Shown: piece by piece, positions 49,152 to 58,140 of the stretch
Position numbering within the stretch: position 1 is the stretch's first letter
Layout of the letters: the number at the start of each line of letters is the position of its first letter
DNA from: Roseofilum reptotaenium CS-1145
Lineage (GTDB): Bacteria; Cyanobacteriota; Cyanobacteriia; Cyanobacteriales; Desertifilaceae
Reading direction: 5' to 3'
Length of the DNA: 64,000 nucleotides
Assembly: GCF_028330985.1 (NCBI RefSeq)
Contig: NZ_JAQMUE010000105.1
Span: 37,079-101,078, forward strand
Notes under the pieces: generated by a model
What the model was told of the DNA's origin: nothing
The model's input: the letters and a program-made list of their open reading frames with translations, nothing else
The model's database searches: none
Translations under genes and position numbers: made by a program

Positions 49152-49210
49152 CCCTATTCCCTATTGCCCATTCCCCATTCCCTATCCCCCATTCCCATTC
49201 CCCATTCCCC
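49152..49210. repeat. Degenerate CCCTATT/CCCCATT tandem repeat
   Basis: A run of about eight units of CCCTATT, CCCATT and CCCCATT between psb35 and glgA. Short-tandem-repeat type DNA without coding capacity. Confidence 0.75.
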
Positions 49211-49267
49211 AACTTCGTGTTTGAATAAAAGCAGAGATAATAAACTTTTGTGAACCCAGGAGTGAAT

Positions 49268-50746
49268 ATGTACATCGTGCAGATCGCCTCTGAATGCGCT
49301 CCAGTCATCAAAGCTGGAGGTTTAGGGGATGTCGTTTATGGACTGAGTCGAGAATTGGAACTTCGAGGGATAGGTGTAGAAATCATCCTCCCCAAATACG
49401 ACTGTATGCGCTACGACCAAATTTGGGGTTTGCACGAAGCCTATCACGATCTGAAAGTTCCTTGGTATGGAGCTGCCATTTCCTGCGATGTCATGTGTGG
49501 TTGGGTTCATGGGCGCTTATGTTTCTTCATCGATCCCCACTCAGATGACCTCTTCTTCAATCGCGGCTGCTACTATGGTTGCAAAGACGATAACATGCGC
49601 TTTGCCTTCTTCTCCAAAGCCGCTCTAGAATTCCTCCTCAGAACCAACAAGCGTCCCGATATCATCCATTGTCATGACTGGCAAACCGGTTTGGTACCCG
49701 TCCTGCTCTATGAAATGTATCAATATCATGGCATGGACAATCAACGAGTTTGCTATACCATCCACAACTTTAAGCACCAAGGCATTGGTGGGGTAGATAC
49801 ACTTTGGGCAACAGGACTCAATCGAGAGTCCCATTATTTTGACTACGATCGCCTCCAAGATAATTTTAATCCCTTTGCCCTTAACATGATGAAAGGGGGT
49901 ATCGTCTATTCTAATTTTGTTAACACCGTTTCCCCTCACCATGCCTGGGAAGCTCGCCATTCCGATATCAGCTATGGCTTAGGACATACCCTAGAATTGC
50001 ACAACTATAAATTTGGTGGGGTTCTCAACGGGATTGACTATGATGTATGGAATCCAGAAGTCGATCGCTTTATCCCCTATCGTTACACAGCGAAAACCAT
50101 CAACAACAAAGCCAAAAATAAGAAAGCATTGCGAGAGCAGCTTTGGTTAGCCCATGATGATAACAAACCACTCATTGCCTTTATCGGTCGCCTAGACGAT
50201 CAAAAAGGAGTGCATCTAGTTCACCATGCCATCTATTATGCCCTGCATCGGGGAGCGCAATTTGTCTTACTTGGATCGGCAACAGAGCAAGGGATTAATG
50301 ACTGGTTCTGGCATGAAAAGCTATTTTTGAACGAAAATGCAAATTGCCATTTAGAGCTGGGCTTTAACGAAGAATTATCCCACTTAATCTATGCAGGTGC
50401 AGATATGATTGTCGTTCCCAGTAACTACGAACCCTGTGGCTTAACCCAGATGATTGGTTTGGAATATGGCACTGTGCCCATTGTGCGTGGGGTAGGAGGC
50501 TTACAAAATACCGTATTCGACCGGGATTACGATACGGAAAAACCGCTAGAAGAGCGAAATGGTTATGTATTCTATCAAACAGACTATGAAGCCCTCGAAT
50601 CAGCCATGGATCGAGCGATCGGTTTATGGTATGAGTATCCCAAAGAATTTCAAAAATTAGTTCTTCAGGGTATGGCCTACGATTATTCTTGGAAAAATCC
50701 CGGTAGTCAATATCTAGGACTCTACGACTATATCCGTCACAAATAG
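49268..50746 (+). CDS. glgA: Glycogen synthase (ADP-glucose type, GT5)
   Basis: About 492 residues; extends alpha-1,4-glucan using ADP-glucose. It shows KAGGLGDVVYGLSREL (the K-x-G-G-L ADP-glucose loop), DIIHCHDWQTGLVPVLL, NTVSPHHAWE, GVLNGIDYDVWNP, FIGRLDDQKGVHL and the donor-site VVPSNYEPCGLTQMIGLEYGTVPIVRGVGGL. The frame opens at a GTG at 49250, but the ATG at 49268 has AGGAG at ideal distance. Cyanobacteria have two GlgA isoforms; the short HCHDWQ-GLVP form with the YDYSW end fits the GlgA2 group, with moderate certainty. It is closed by a hairpin at 50773. Confidence 0.92.
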   Translation: MYIVQIASECAPVIKAGGLGDVVYGLSRELELRGIGVEIILPKYDCMRYDQIWGLHEAYHDLKVPWYGAAISCDVMCGWVHGRLCFFIDPHSDDLFFNRGCYYGCKDDNMRFAFFSKAALEFLLRTNKRPDIIHCHDWQTGLVPVLLYEMYQYHGMDNQRVCYTIHNFKHQGIGGVDTLWATGLNRESHYFDYDRLQDNFNPFALNMMKGGIVYSNFVNTVSPHHAWEARHSDISYGLGHTLELHNYKFGGVLNGIDYDVWNPEVDRFIPYRYTAKTINNKAKNKKALREQLWLAHDDNKPLIAFIGRLDDQKGVHLVHHAIYYALHRGAQFVLLGSATEQGINDWFWHEKLFLNENANCHLELGFNEELSHLIYAGADMIVVPSNYEPCGLTQMIGLEYGTVPIVRGVGGLQNTVFDRDYDTEKPLEERNGYVFYQTDYEALESAMDRAIGLWYEYPKEFQKLVLQGMAYDYSWKNPGSQYLGLYDYIRHK

Positions 50747-50772
50747 TTGAGCCGGAGTAAAACGAGGTGAGT

Positions 50773-50801
50773 AGTAGGAGCAAAATTTTTTTGCCCCTAC
50801 T
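50773..50801. terminator. Bidirectional terminator between glgA and the cupin gene
   Basis: AGTAGGAGCAAAA pairs with TTTTGCCCCTACT (one mismatch) with A- and T-runs at the loop. It serves glgA on the plus strand and the convergent cupin gene on the minus strand. Confidence 0.65.
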
Positions 50802-50806
50802 AATCC

Positions 50807-51136
50807 CTACGATAATAGTCCATGAATAGCCAACCAAATACAAGGCGGTTCGCTACTGGTATAACTGACTCGATGGCGTTGATGAGCAGGAATAAATACC
50901 CAATCTCCAGGACATAAATGGACAATAGAATTATCCTCATACATCAGTTGTGCCTTCCCTTGTAGCAACACCACCCATTCATCTTGTTCTTGGTCATACC
51001 ATTGCCCTTCTGGGGTAGTTTGTCCCGTAGAAATAATCCGTTCAATTAATAGATTTTCACTCTGGTGCAGAGATTCAAACTGTTCAGTATTAGGTAAGGG
51101 ATGGGGTAACTGAAAAAGGTTATTCATCATCATCAA
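50807..51136 (-). CDS. Cupin domain protein
   Basis: 109 residues, a single-domain beta-barrel. Cupin motif 1 is read in the region GQWYDQEQDEWVVLLQGKAQLMY and motif 2 in HLCPGDWVFIPAHQRHRVSYT; the classical first-motif histidines are replaced by Q-E-x-D-E-W, common in this cyanobacterial subgroup, while the second-motif histidines are present. A metal may still be bound. The substrate is unknown. Four ATG codons stand in a row at the start, so the exact first residue is uncertain. It converges on glgA with a shared terminator. Confidence 0.85.
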   Translation of the reverse strand: MMMMNNLFQLPHPLPNTEQFESLHQSENLLIERIISTGQTTPEGQWYDQEQDEWVVLLQGKAQLMYEDNSIVHLCPGDWVFIPAHQRHRVSYTSSEPPCIWLAIHGLLS

Positions 51137-51212
51137 TACTCATTTTACAGGGTCAAAAAAATTCGAGAACACTATTTATGGACGATGCAAGGAAAAGGTA
51201 AAAACGGTTTTT

Positions 51213-51243
51213 TCCTATTCCCTATTCCCTATTCCCTATTCCC
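51213..51243. repeat. Tandem heptamer TTCCCTA x4
   Basis: Four copies of CCTATTC/TTCCCTA in the gap before the phosphoribulokinase-like gene; the same unit occurs in the family A repeats. Confidence 0.8.
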
Positions 51244-51349
51244 TCGTCCTTTGACAACCAGCTTACAGCCTTAACTTATGACGAATGCCCATTGCCCATT
51301 CATGGTATCATAAGGCAACTTAATCCCTAGACTTAGTAACTCCTAAATC

Positions 51350-52306
51350 ATGTCCACTCGTAACCGTTCTAACCGCCCCATTCTACTGGGTATTGTTGGT
51401 GATAGCGCTGCTGGTAAAACCACTTTAACCAAAGGAATCGCTCAAGCTCTTGGAGAAGACACTGTTACCGTTATTTGTACAGATGACTACCACCGATATG
51501 ACCGTAAACAACGGGCAGAAATGGGCATCTCTGCACTGCACCCCGATTGTAACTATCTCGATATTATTCAACAACATCTAGGGCTATTGCGAACCGGTCA
51601 ACCCATCCTCAAACCCATTTATAATCACCATACTGGGATGTTCGATCCTCCCGAATATATCGAACCCAAACGATTCGTAATTGTTGAAGGACTCTTGGGT
51701 TATTCCACCCGCATTGCCAGAGACAGCTTTGATGTTAAAGTATACCTTGCTCCTCCAGAGGAGATACGCGGTCAATGGAAAGTTAAGCGCGATACGCGCA
51801 AACGCGGATATACAGAAGAGCAAGTGATTGAACAATTACGCAAACGGGAACCTGACTCAGAGCAATTTATCCGTCCGCAACGCCAATGGTCAGATATTGT
51901 CGTTAGTTTCTATCCCCCAGAAGATCGTACCGAAGAAAATGACCTATTATTAAATGTGCGTTTAGTGATGCGCCCCACTATTCCCCATCCTGATTTTACC
52001 GGTATTTTAGAACCTAGCCGATCGCACCTGAGTTCTGCTATTCGTCTCGAATTAGACCGGGACATGAATAAACCCGTTGATGTCTTAGAAGTAGATGGTC
52101 ATGCCAACAGCGAACAAGTCAAAGAACTGGAAAAAATCCTCTGTCATGATGTGCCTTATTTAGGCAAATTCTGTAGTTTAGAGGGGAATGAAGAAATTGG
52201 TAAGTTGGTGGGCACAACTGGCGAGATTCTGCAAAGTTACCCCTTAGCACTCACCCAACTATTGATTACTTATCATATGTTGAAAGCCGCCCATGTTGGT
52301 GAGTGA
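51350..52306 (+). CDS. Phosphoribulokinase/uridine kinase-like paralogue
   Basis: 318 residues. P-loop GDSAAGKTT (17-25), then VICTDDYHRYDRKQRAEMGISALHPD with the conserved DDYH and RKQR, KPIYNH, and VIVEGLLG, all as in phosphoribulokinase. Calvin-cycle PRK of cyanobacteria has GDSGCGKST; here the redox-sensitive P-loop Cys is Ala, although the second Cys (Cys43) remains. The C-terminal half differs strongly from Calvin PRK (HPDFTGILEPSRSHL, YPLALTQLLITYHML). It is therefore probably a separate kinase, not under thioredoxin/CP12 control; the substrate is unknown and could still be a pentose phosphate or nucleoside. Confidence 0.82.
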   Translation: MSTRNRSNRPILLGIVGDSAAGKTTLTKGIAQALGEDTVTVICTDDYHRYDRKQRAEMGISALHPDCNYLDIIQQHLGLLRTGQPILKPIYNHHTGMFDPPEYIEPKRFVIVEGLLGYSTRIARDSFDVKVYLAPPEEIRGQWKVKRDTRKRGYTEEQVIEQLRKREPDSEQFIRPQRQWSDIVVSFYPPEDRTEENDLLLNVRLVMRPTIPHPDFTGILEPSRSHLSSAIRLELDRDMNKPVDVLEVDGHANSEQVKELEKILCHDVPYLGKFCSLEGNEEIGKLVGTTGEILQSYPLALTQLLITYHMLKAAHVGE

Positions 52307-52426
52307 ATTTCCATAATGCTCCCTTAAATAAGGGGTCCCCAGCCCCTTGTCTCCCATTTCCACTGCACAGAAAATGGGATAATTCCTTTTGATTTCCCCC
52401 TATCTCTCTCTAAATTTTGAATTGAA

Positions 52427-53155
52427 ATGACCTACAGCATTCGGATGCTGGATCTGCCCACTAGCGAACGCCCGCGAGAGCGCCTCATTGAGCAGGGAGC
52501 CAGTCATTTGACTACAGCAGAATTAATTGCGATTTTATTAGCAACTGGGCAAGGAAAAGGCAAATTATCAGCCATGGGATTAGGGCAACATCTGTTACAA
52601 GAGTTAAGCGAAAGTCAGCGCAACGCCCTAGAAGTTCTGCGTGATATTAGTCCTCAAGAATTAACTAAAATTCATGGTATTGGCCCAGCTAAAGCAACAA
52701 CTATTTTAGCAGCGATAGAGTTAGGAAAACGGGTGTTTGAATGTCGCCCGGTTAAGCGAGAAATTAATAGTCCTGATGAAGCTGCGGCAGCCTTAAGTCA
52801 TGAGTTGATGTGGCAAAATCAAGAAAAATTTGCGGTTTTATCCTTAGATGTTAAAAACCAAGTTTTAGCCACTAAAGTTATTACTATTGGTACAGCGACG
52901 GAAACCTTGGCTCATCCGAGGGAAATTTTTCGGGAAGTAATTCGTCAAGGAGCTAGTCGTTTGATTATTGCCCATAATCATCCCACAGGAAGCACAGAAC
53001 CGAGTGAGGAAGATATTGAGCTAACCAAACAGTTATTGCAGGCGGCTCAGTTATTGGGTATTCCGTTGTTAGACCACCTGATTTTAGGTCAGGGTTCCCA
53101 TCAGAGTTTGCGGCAAACTACGGATTTATGGGATGATTATCAAGAGTTTGGTTAA
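52427..53155 (+). CDS. radC: RadC/JAMM family protein (UPF0758)
   Basis: 242 residues. N-terminal helix-hairpin-helix region ([30 protein letters not shown]) and a C-terminal JAMM metalloprotease-like domain with the zinc motif [15 protein letters not shown] (about 180-194). Historically called a DNA repair protein; the true function is unclear. The start [18 protein letters not shown] is the family's usual beginning. Complete and unremarkable. It is followed by tex after 59 bases. Confidence 0.93.
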   Translation: MTYSIRMLDLPTSERPRERLIEQGASHLTTAELIAILLATGQGKGKLSAMGLGQHLLQELSESQRNALEVLRDISPQELTKIHGIGPAKATTILAAIELGKRVFECRPVKREINSPDEAAAALSHELMWQNQEKFAVLSLDVKNQVLATKVITIGTATETLAHPREIFREVIRQGASRLIIAHNHPTGSTEPSEEDIELTKQLLQAAQLLGIPLLDHLILGQGSHQSLRQTTDLWDDYQEFG

Positions 53156-53214
53156 GCTTTATAATTTTAGCATTACCTATCCTACTGAATATATAATTCT
53201 AAACTCAATTAATT

Positions 53215-55365
53215 ATGCTACAAATTCCGCAACAAATCGCCCAAGAATTAGAGTTGAATCTCTCTCAAGTCGAGAATGTCCTGCAACTGTTGCAAGAAGG
53301 GGCAACGATTCCTTTTATTGCTCGCTATCGAAAAGAACGAACCGGATCGCTTGATGAAGTACAGTTGCGAGAAATTGCCGATAGCTCCGTTTATCTGTCG
53401 GAGCTGGAAGCACGGAAAAAGACAATTTTAGAGTCGATTGAGAGCCAGGGAAAACTGACAGAGGATCTCAAGGGAAAAATCGAAAACTGTCAGCAAAAAA
53501 TGGAACTCGAAGACCTTTATTTGCCCTATAAACCGAAACGCAGGACTCGCGCGACTATTGCGAAAGAAAAGGGACTCGAACCCCTGGCACAACTGCTGCA
53601 AGATTTGAATACGTCTCAAGGCTCGGTCTCGTCTTTGGAAGAATTAGCCCAACCCTATTTAAACTCAGAAAAAGGGGTGGAAACTGTAGAAGAGGCGCTC
53701 AAAGGAGCGAGTGATATTATTGCGGAACAAATTGCGGAAACGGCTACTTTACGGACGCAAGTGCGGGAGCAAATGATTAAAACGGGGGCATTTGTTTCCC
53801 AAATTAAGAAGGATTATCCGGAGGGAACGACAAAATATGAGATGTATCGCAATTATAGCGCTCCAGTGAGTAAAATGGCCGCCCATAATTTGTTGGCTCT
53901 GTTTCGGGGAGAAGAGGAAAAGGTTTTAAAGCTGGATCTTGATGGCGATCGCGATAAAATCCTAGAGAACTTAGAAAGTCAGATTCTGCGTACCCGCAAC
54001 CGGGCATTGCGTCCCTGGTTTCAGGAGGCGATTGAAGATAGCTTTAATCGGTTGATGAAGCCGTCTCTAACGTCGGATATTCGTGCTGAGTGTAAATTGG
54101 CAGCCGATATTGAATCTATCCAAACGTTTGAAACGAACTTGCGCGAACTGTTACTCTCTCCTCCGGCTGGAATGAAACCGACATTGGCAATTGATCCAGG
54201 ATTTCGTACGGGATGTAAGGTAGCCGTATTGGACGAAACGGCGAAGTTTTTGGAGTATCAGGCGATTTTTCCCCACCAGGGAGAGCGCCAAAAGCAGGAA
54301 GCCGCCAAGGTTATGATCCGGCTCATCGAGAAATATAACATAGAGTTGATTGCGATCGGCAATGGTACAGCGTCTCGCGAAACCGATCAATTTGTAACAG
54401 ATGTGCTGAAGACTTTAGAGCGCAAACCGATTAAGGTAATGGTAAATGAATCAGGTGCTTCGATTTATTCAGCCAGCGATTTGGCGCGAGAAGAATTTCC
54501 TGATTTAGATGTGACGGTTCGTGGTGCAATTAGTATTGGTCGGCGGTTGCAAGATCCGTTGGCGGAATTGGTGAAACTTGATCCCAAATCGATTGGGGTG
54601 GGGCAATATCAGCATGATGTCAATCAGAAATTGCTCAAAAAACAGTTGGATGAAACCGTAGAGAGTTGCGTGAATTATGTGGGTGTCGATTTGAATACAG
54701 CTTCGATACAACTGTTGTCTTTTGTGTCGGGAATTACGCCAACTATTGCCAAGAATGTGGTCAAGTTCCGCGACGAAAATGGAGCGTTTAAAAACCGTCG
54801 CCAGTTGCTGAAAGTGCCGAAGTTAGGGCCAAAAGCGTTTGAGCAAGCGGCGGGTTTTCTGCGAATTCGAGAGGGAGATAATCCATTAGACAATACGGCG
54901 GTGCATCCAGAAAGTTATGGCATTGTGCAACAGATGGTGAAGGATCTGAAGTTGCCATTGGCGCAAATTAGTGAAATTGCGGATCGGGTCGGTAAAATTG
55001 ATTTACAAAAGTATAGGACGGAGGCGATCGGATTACCCACACTCAAAGACATTATTAATGAGCTTCAAAAGCCCGGTCGCGACCCCAGAGCCAAATTTGA
55101 ATACGCAACCTTTAGGGAGGGCATCAACGAGATTACAGACCTGAAAGAGGGGATGATTTTAGAAGGGGTGGTATCTAATGTGGTCAACTTTGGGGCGTTT
55201 GTGGATATCGGAGTACACCAGGATGGGTTAATTCATATTTCCCAAATGGCGGATCATTTTGTTAGCGATCCGAAGGATATTGTCAAGGTAGGACAAGTGG
55301 TGAAGGTGAGGGTTTTGGAGGTGAATGAGCAGTTGAAACGGATTGGTTTGTCTTTGAGGGTTTAA
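53215..55365 (+). CDS. tex: Tex family transcription accessory protein (S1 RNA-binding)
   Basis: 716 residues. The N-terminus FIARYRKERTGSLDEVQLREI is the Tex_N signature. The YqgF-like fold has LAIDPGFRTGCKVAVLDETAKF and IAIGNGTASRETDQFV. Helix-hairpin-helix motifs follow (VGVDLNTASIQLLSFVSGITPTIAKNVVKFRDENGAFKNRRQLLKVPKLGPKAFEQAAGFLRI). The C-terminal S1 domain is GMILEGVVSNVVNFGAFVDIGVHQDGLIHISQM. It binds nucleic acids and affects transcription and stress resistance in other bacteria. All domains are complete. Confidence 0.95.
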   Translation: MLQIPQQIAQELELNLSQVENVLQLLQEGATIPFIARYRKERTGSLDEVQLREIADSSVYLSELEARKKTILESIESQGKLTEDLKGKIENCQQKMELEDLYLPYKPKRRTRATIAKEKGLEPLAQLLQDLNTSQGSVSSLEELAQPYLNSEKGVETVEEALKGASDIIAEQIAETATLRTQVREQMIKTGAFVSQIKKDYPEGTTKYEMYRNYSAPVSKMAAHNLLALFRGEEEKVLKLDLDGDRDKILENLESQILRTRNRALRPWFQEAIEDSFNRLMKPSLTSDIRAECKLAADIESIQTFETNLRELLLSPPAGMKPTLAIDPGFRTGCKVAVLDETAKFLEYQAIFPHQGERQKQEAAKVMIRLIEKYNIELIAIGNGTASRETDQFVTDVLKTLERKPIKVMVNESGASIYSASDLAREEFPDLDVTVRGAISIGRRLQDPLAELVKLDPKSIGVGQYQHDVNQKLLKKQLDETVESCVNYVGVDLNTASIQLLSFVSGITPTIAKNVVKFRDENGAFKNRRQLLKVPKLGPKAFEQAAGFLRIREGDNPLDNTAVHPESYGIVQQMVKDLKLPLAQISEIADRVGKIDLQKYRTEAIGLPTLKDIINELQKPGRDPRAKFEYATFREGINEITDLKEGMILEGVVSNVVNFGAFVDIGVHQDGLIHISQMADHFVSDPKDIVKVGQVVKVRVLEVNEQLKRIGLSLRV

Positions 55366-55814
55366 TGCCAACTTTAAACCAAATAGCTCTATTAAGGGTC
55401 TGCTTGATGAACATTCATGAAATTTCGTCTAACGCAGAAAAATTCATGGGTATGCCAATTGAAGGTGAGCTGAAAATTTTCGACCGATGATGTCATATCA
55501 TTTCTCTGTAACAATGCGCTTAAGAATTATTGTCACAACCTAAGTTTTACTTAATAGCTGTCATCTTTTATTAAGCGCAACTTCATGGAGAAATTGTATC
55601 AGAGTTTAACTCAAACATTTTTATCCGGTTTTTGAAACTCCCTAATACCCAATGATGAGCGCCGTCTATTAATGGCGGAGCCAATGCGATCGCCTTAGAA
55701 GCTGTTTTTTAACTGTCTATTTTTAGCGATCGCTTGTCTTAGCCAGAGTCAGCTTTAGCGAGCTATTCTAATGCACCACTATGGCTTTAACTAATCACCA
55801 CTGCCCATTAGCCC
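55366..55814. other. 449-base gap between tex and the GST gene: nothing recognised
   Basis: No open frame with coding character, no clear terminator and no listed repeat is seen. Two HIP1 sites are near 55686 and 55728. A small unseen RNA cannot be excluded. Confidence 0.4.
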
Positions 55815-56603
55815 TTACTCAATTTCAATAGATGTGGGCGAATTACTTGATGCTGGAGTAGATTTAGATTGACGGATGCTAGAGTAGAGGCGATCGCGCC
55901 ATTCAAAAAAGGGTTGATAGGATGGATTATCAGCTAATCCTGGAATCCCTTTACCTTGTAGCGATTCAGGGATATTCAGGTAATTGCCTTCAGGGAACTT
56001 AATTAAAATACTGAGTCCAGCGACTGCTAAATCAGCCAAAGTGGGCCGATCGCACACCAAATAAGGATGATCCACTAAAATTAGACTCAGTGCCTCTAAA
56101 TCCTGTTTTAAGCTATCCTGTGCCGCCTGAATTTCTTCTGGACTTGCCCCAACTCCATAGCCTAAAACCTGAAATAATTCCTTCGGAACCGCTCCTACCA
56201 AGGTTTTGACAAAATCAGGAATAGGATTGGGTAAAACGGCGGTGCGGAAACTTTGGTCTTGACTCAATCCACCATATAGAGCCTTGCGACTTTTGACTCC
56301 AATAGACTCATCTGCCCATTCTTCCATCATTAAGCATAAACCGCGCTGCCGGGGTTCGGTGGGAATAATCGGCTTTTCTGGGTATTGGCGATCCAAATAT
56401 TGGGCGATCGCTGTAGAATCAGAAATCACCGTACTTCCGTCTTTGAGTACTGGTACCTGCCGTTGTCCAGAAATCTTCAACACTTCCAGTTGTCCCACCC
56501 CTGGAGTGACTTCAATCGTACGGTACTCCAATTCCTTGTAATCAAGAATCAGTCTAACTTTCTCAGAAAATTGGGAAAATTCAAATTGGTATAGCTCTAA
56601 CAT
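55815..56603 (-). CDS. Glutathione S-transferase family protein
   Basis: 262 residues. The thioredoxin-like N-terminal domain has LYQFEFSQFSEKVRLILDYKELEY, QVPVLKDGSTVISDSTAIAQYLD (cis-Pro and the glutathione-binding D/E-S motif; here S-D-S-T). The C-terminal helical domain has PYLVCDRPTLADLAVAGL, with the buried Asp of GSTs. The active residue would be Ser in SQFSEKVR. It detoxifies or isomerises an unknown substrate. A 25-residue Ser/Pro tail ends the protein. The gene is alone. Confidence 0.9.
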   Translation of the reverse strand: MLELYQFEFSQFSEKVRLILDYKELEYRTIEVTPGVGQLEVLKISGQRQVPVLKDGSTVISDSTAIAQYLDRQYPEKPIIPTEPRQRGLCLMMEEWADESIGVKSRKALYGGLSQDQSFRTAVLPNPIPDFVKTLVGAVPKELFQVLGYGVGASPEEIQAAQDSLKQDLEALSLILVDHPYLVCDRPTLADLAVAGLSILIKFPEGNYLNIPESLQGKGIPGLADNPSYQPFFEWRDRLYSSIRQSKSTPASSNSPTSIEIE

Positions 56604-56667
56604 GATTCCAACAAACGCAAGTCTTAAAGCTTACCCTATCACGATCCGCCTTCAGAAAAAGTCATTT

Positions 56668-56765
56668 ATAGCGCAAAGCGCTAGGGAATAGGGAATAGGG
56701 AATAGGTTTTTGGTACATAGCTTTGAGGATTCAACACCGTTCCTCATATACAGCGCTTTGCGCGG
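56668..56765. repeat. Interspersed repeat, family A copies 4 and 5
   Basis: TATAGCGCAAAGCGCTAGGGAATAGG ... TTTTTGGTACATAG (56668-56720) and a second core TACAGCGCTTTGCGCG (56753-56768) in opposite order. They fill part of the 346-base gap before 56950; the remainder shows no gene. Confidence 0.6.
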
Positions 56766-56949
56766 TAAAAGGGAAAGGCGATAGATCGATTGCCAGCAGG
56801 ACGTGTGGTTCGGCTACCAGGAACCGGGGTAGCAGTATCAAATAGTGTGCGATCGCTCGGGGACGGTTTTATTCCCCAAATTAAATACCATAGAACAGGG
56901 TTCTACTACATTAGAATTCCTATATGTGGCAAGCATTTAAGGATTTGAT

Positions 56950-58023
56950 ATGTTGACGTTGATGCATAATGGTCTCAAGGATCTGCTGTTACTTGGAGAT
57001 TATGCTCCAGGAAAAAAAATTGGGTTTGTTTCGCTCGAAACACCTTTACCCCAGGGATTGAAGAAATTTACCCAATCGATGAATTATCAGGTGGGACTCC
57101 AGTTGCGCCGGGAGTATCGCCATATTGCCATGGGGACTCGTGCTCTACAATTTCCGAAAGAGGTGGATACGATCTTTGTTTTTGAACTCTATAATCAGCA
57201 TCTCTCGATTCTGCTTCCCTTACTCGCACTGCAAGCTCTACAGGGGAAAGAGGTGTTGATTAGTTTGCATGGGAATCAGCAGTTTGCGATGTCGAGTCGG
57301 ATCAAAAATCTAGGGTTGATGTATCTTAGGACTTATCTAAACCTGTTCAAAAACTTGAAGGTGGTTACGCTAGAACTTGATGATAGTGTGATTCCAGAAG
57401 CGTACCGATTACCTCCAGATTCGATGTTTGTGATTCCCCATCCGATTATGAGTGAGGTGGAACCGAAACTGAAGCCAGGGGAAAGGATACCCGCAGATCG
57501 GCGGATTAAAATTGGGGTGGTGGGGATGATTCGTCCGGATAAACCAATCGCCAAATTGGTTCAACAGCTTACCCTTTATACGGCTACTCATCCCAACTGC
57601 GAACTGGTTATCGGTACTCCCTTAAGCACTAAACCCAAGGAGCTAGAGAATATAAACGCGACTCTGCGGGATACGACGAAGGAAGAAGACTATTTAAAGG
57701 TCTTACAGGAAATCGACATCCTGGTGATTCATTATGACCGCGATCGCTATTATTATCGTACCAGTGGCGTAATCAGCGATGCTGCTTCCTGCGGATGCTA
57801 TATTATTGCCTCCAATTATCCCGTAATCGAGCACCAGGTCAATTGGCCAACTCCCATTGGTGAAACCTTTGAGAATTTTGAGCAGATTCCTGAACTAATT
57901 GATCGGGCAATTCTCCATCTGTACGAATATGGACAAGATAATCATTGGCAATGGCGAAAACAACGTAATGCTGAGGCGATCGCCAAAATCCTCTTTCCGG
58001 AAGTTCTCTCACCCTCCCCATGA
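56950..58023 (+). CDS. Glycosyltransferase-like (GT-B fold) protein, family not recognised
   Basis: 357 residues with a GT-B-like layout. The N-terminal half has an alternating strand-helix pattern with IFVFELYNQHLSILLPLLALQALQGKEVLISLHGNQQFA. The C-terminal half has KIGVVGMIRPDKPIAKLVQQL, CELVIGTPLSTKPKEL, EEDYLKVLQEIDILVIHYDRDRYYYRTSGVISDAASCGCYIIASNYPVIEHQ, which matches the donor-binding region of GT4-like enzymes (acidic residue and S-G-V-x-D-A-A-x-x-G). No signal peptide or membrane helix. I do not recognise a named homologue. It may act on a cell-surface glycan. It lies 117 bases upstream of rsmA. Confidence 0.7.
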   Translation: MLTLMHNGLKDLLLLGDYAPGKKIGFVSLETPLPQGLKKFTQSMNYQVGLQLRREYRHIAMGTRALQFPKEVDTIFVFELYNQHLSILLPLLALQALQGKEVLISLHGNQQFAMSSRIKNLGLMYLRTYLNLFKNLKVVTLELDDSVIPEAYRLPPDSMFVIPHPIMSEVEPKLKPGERIPADRRIKIGVVGMIRPDKPIAKLVQQLTLYTATHPNCELVIGTPLSTKPKELENINATLRDTTKEEDYLKVLQEIDILVIHYDRDRYYYRTSGVISDAASCGCYIIASNYPVIEHQVNWPTPIGETFENFEQIPELIDRAILHLYEYGQDNHWQWRKQRNAEAIAKILFPEVLSPSP

Positions 58024-58140
58024 TAAAGATCTTCAATTGATACGATGAACACAGATGAGTCAAGATGATCGGGAATTGGAGAAAGAACTCCAGTTTCTAA
58101 CTCTTGGTTTAATGCGAACAATATTAGTTTAAATTCTAAC

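Noticed and set aside
50364..50843. A 159-codon minus-strand frame opposite the end of glgA
   Set aside because: It overlaps conserved glgA motifs and the glgA/cupin terminator, and its product has no domain-like pattern.
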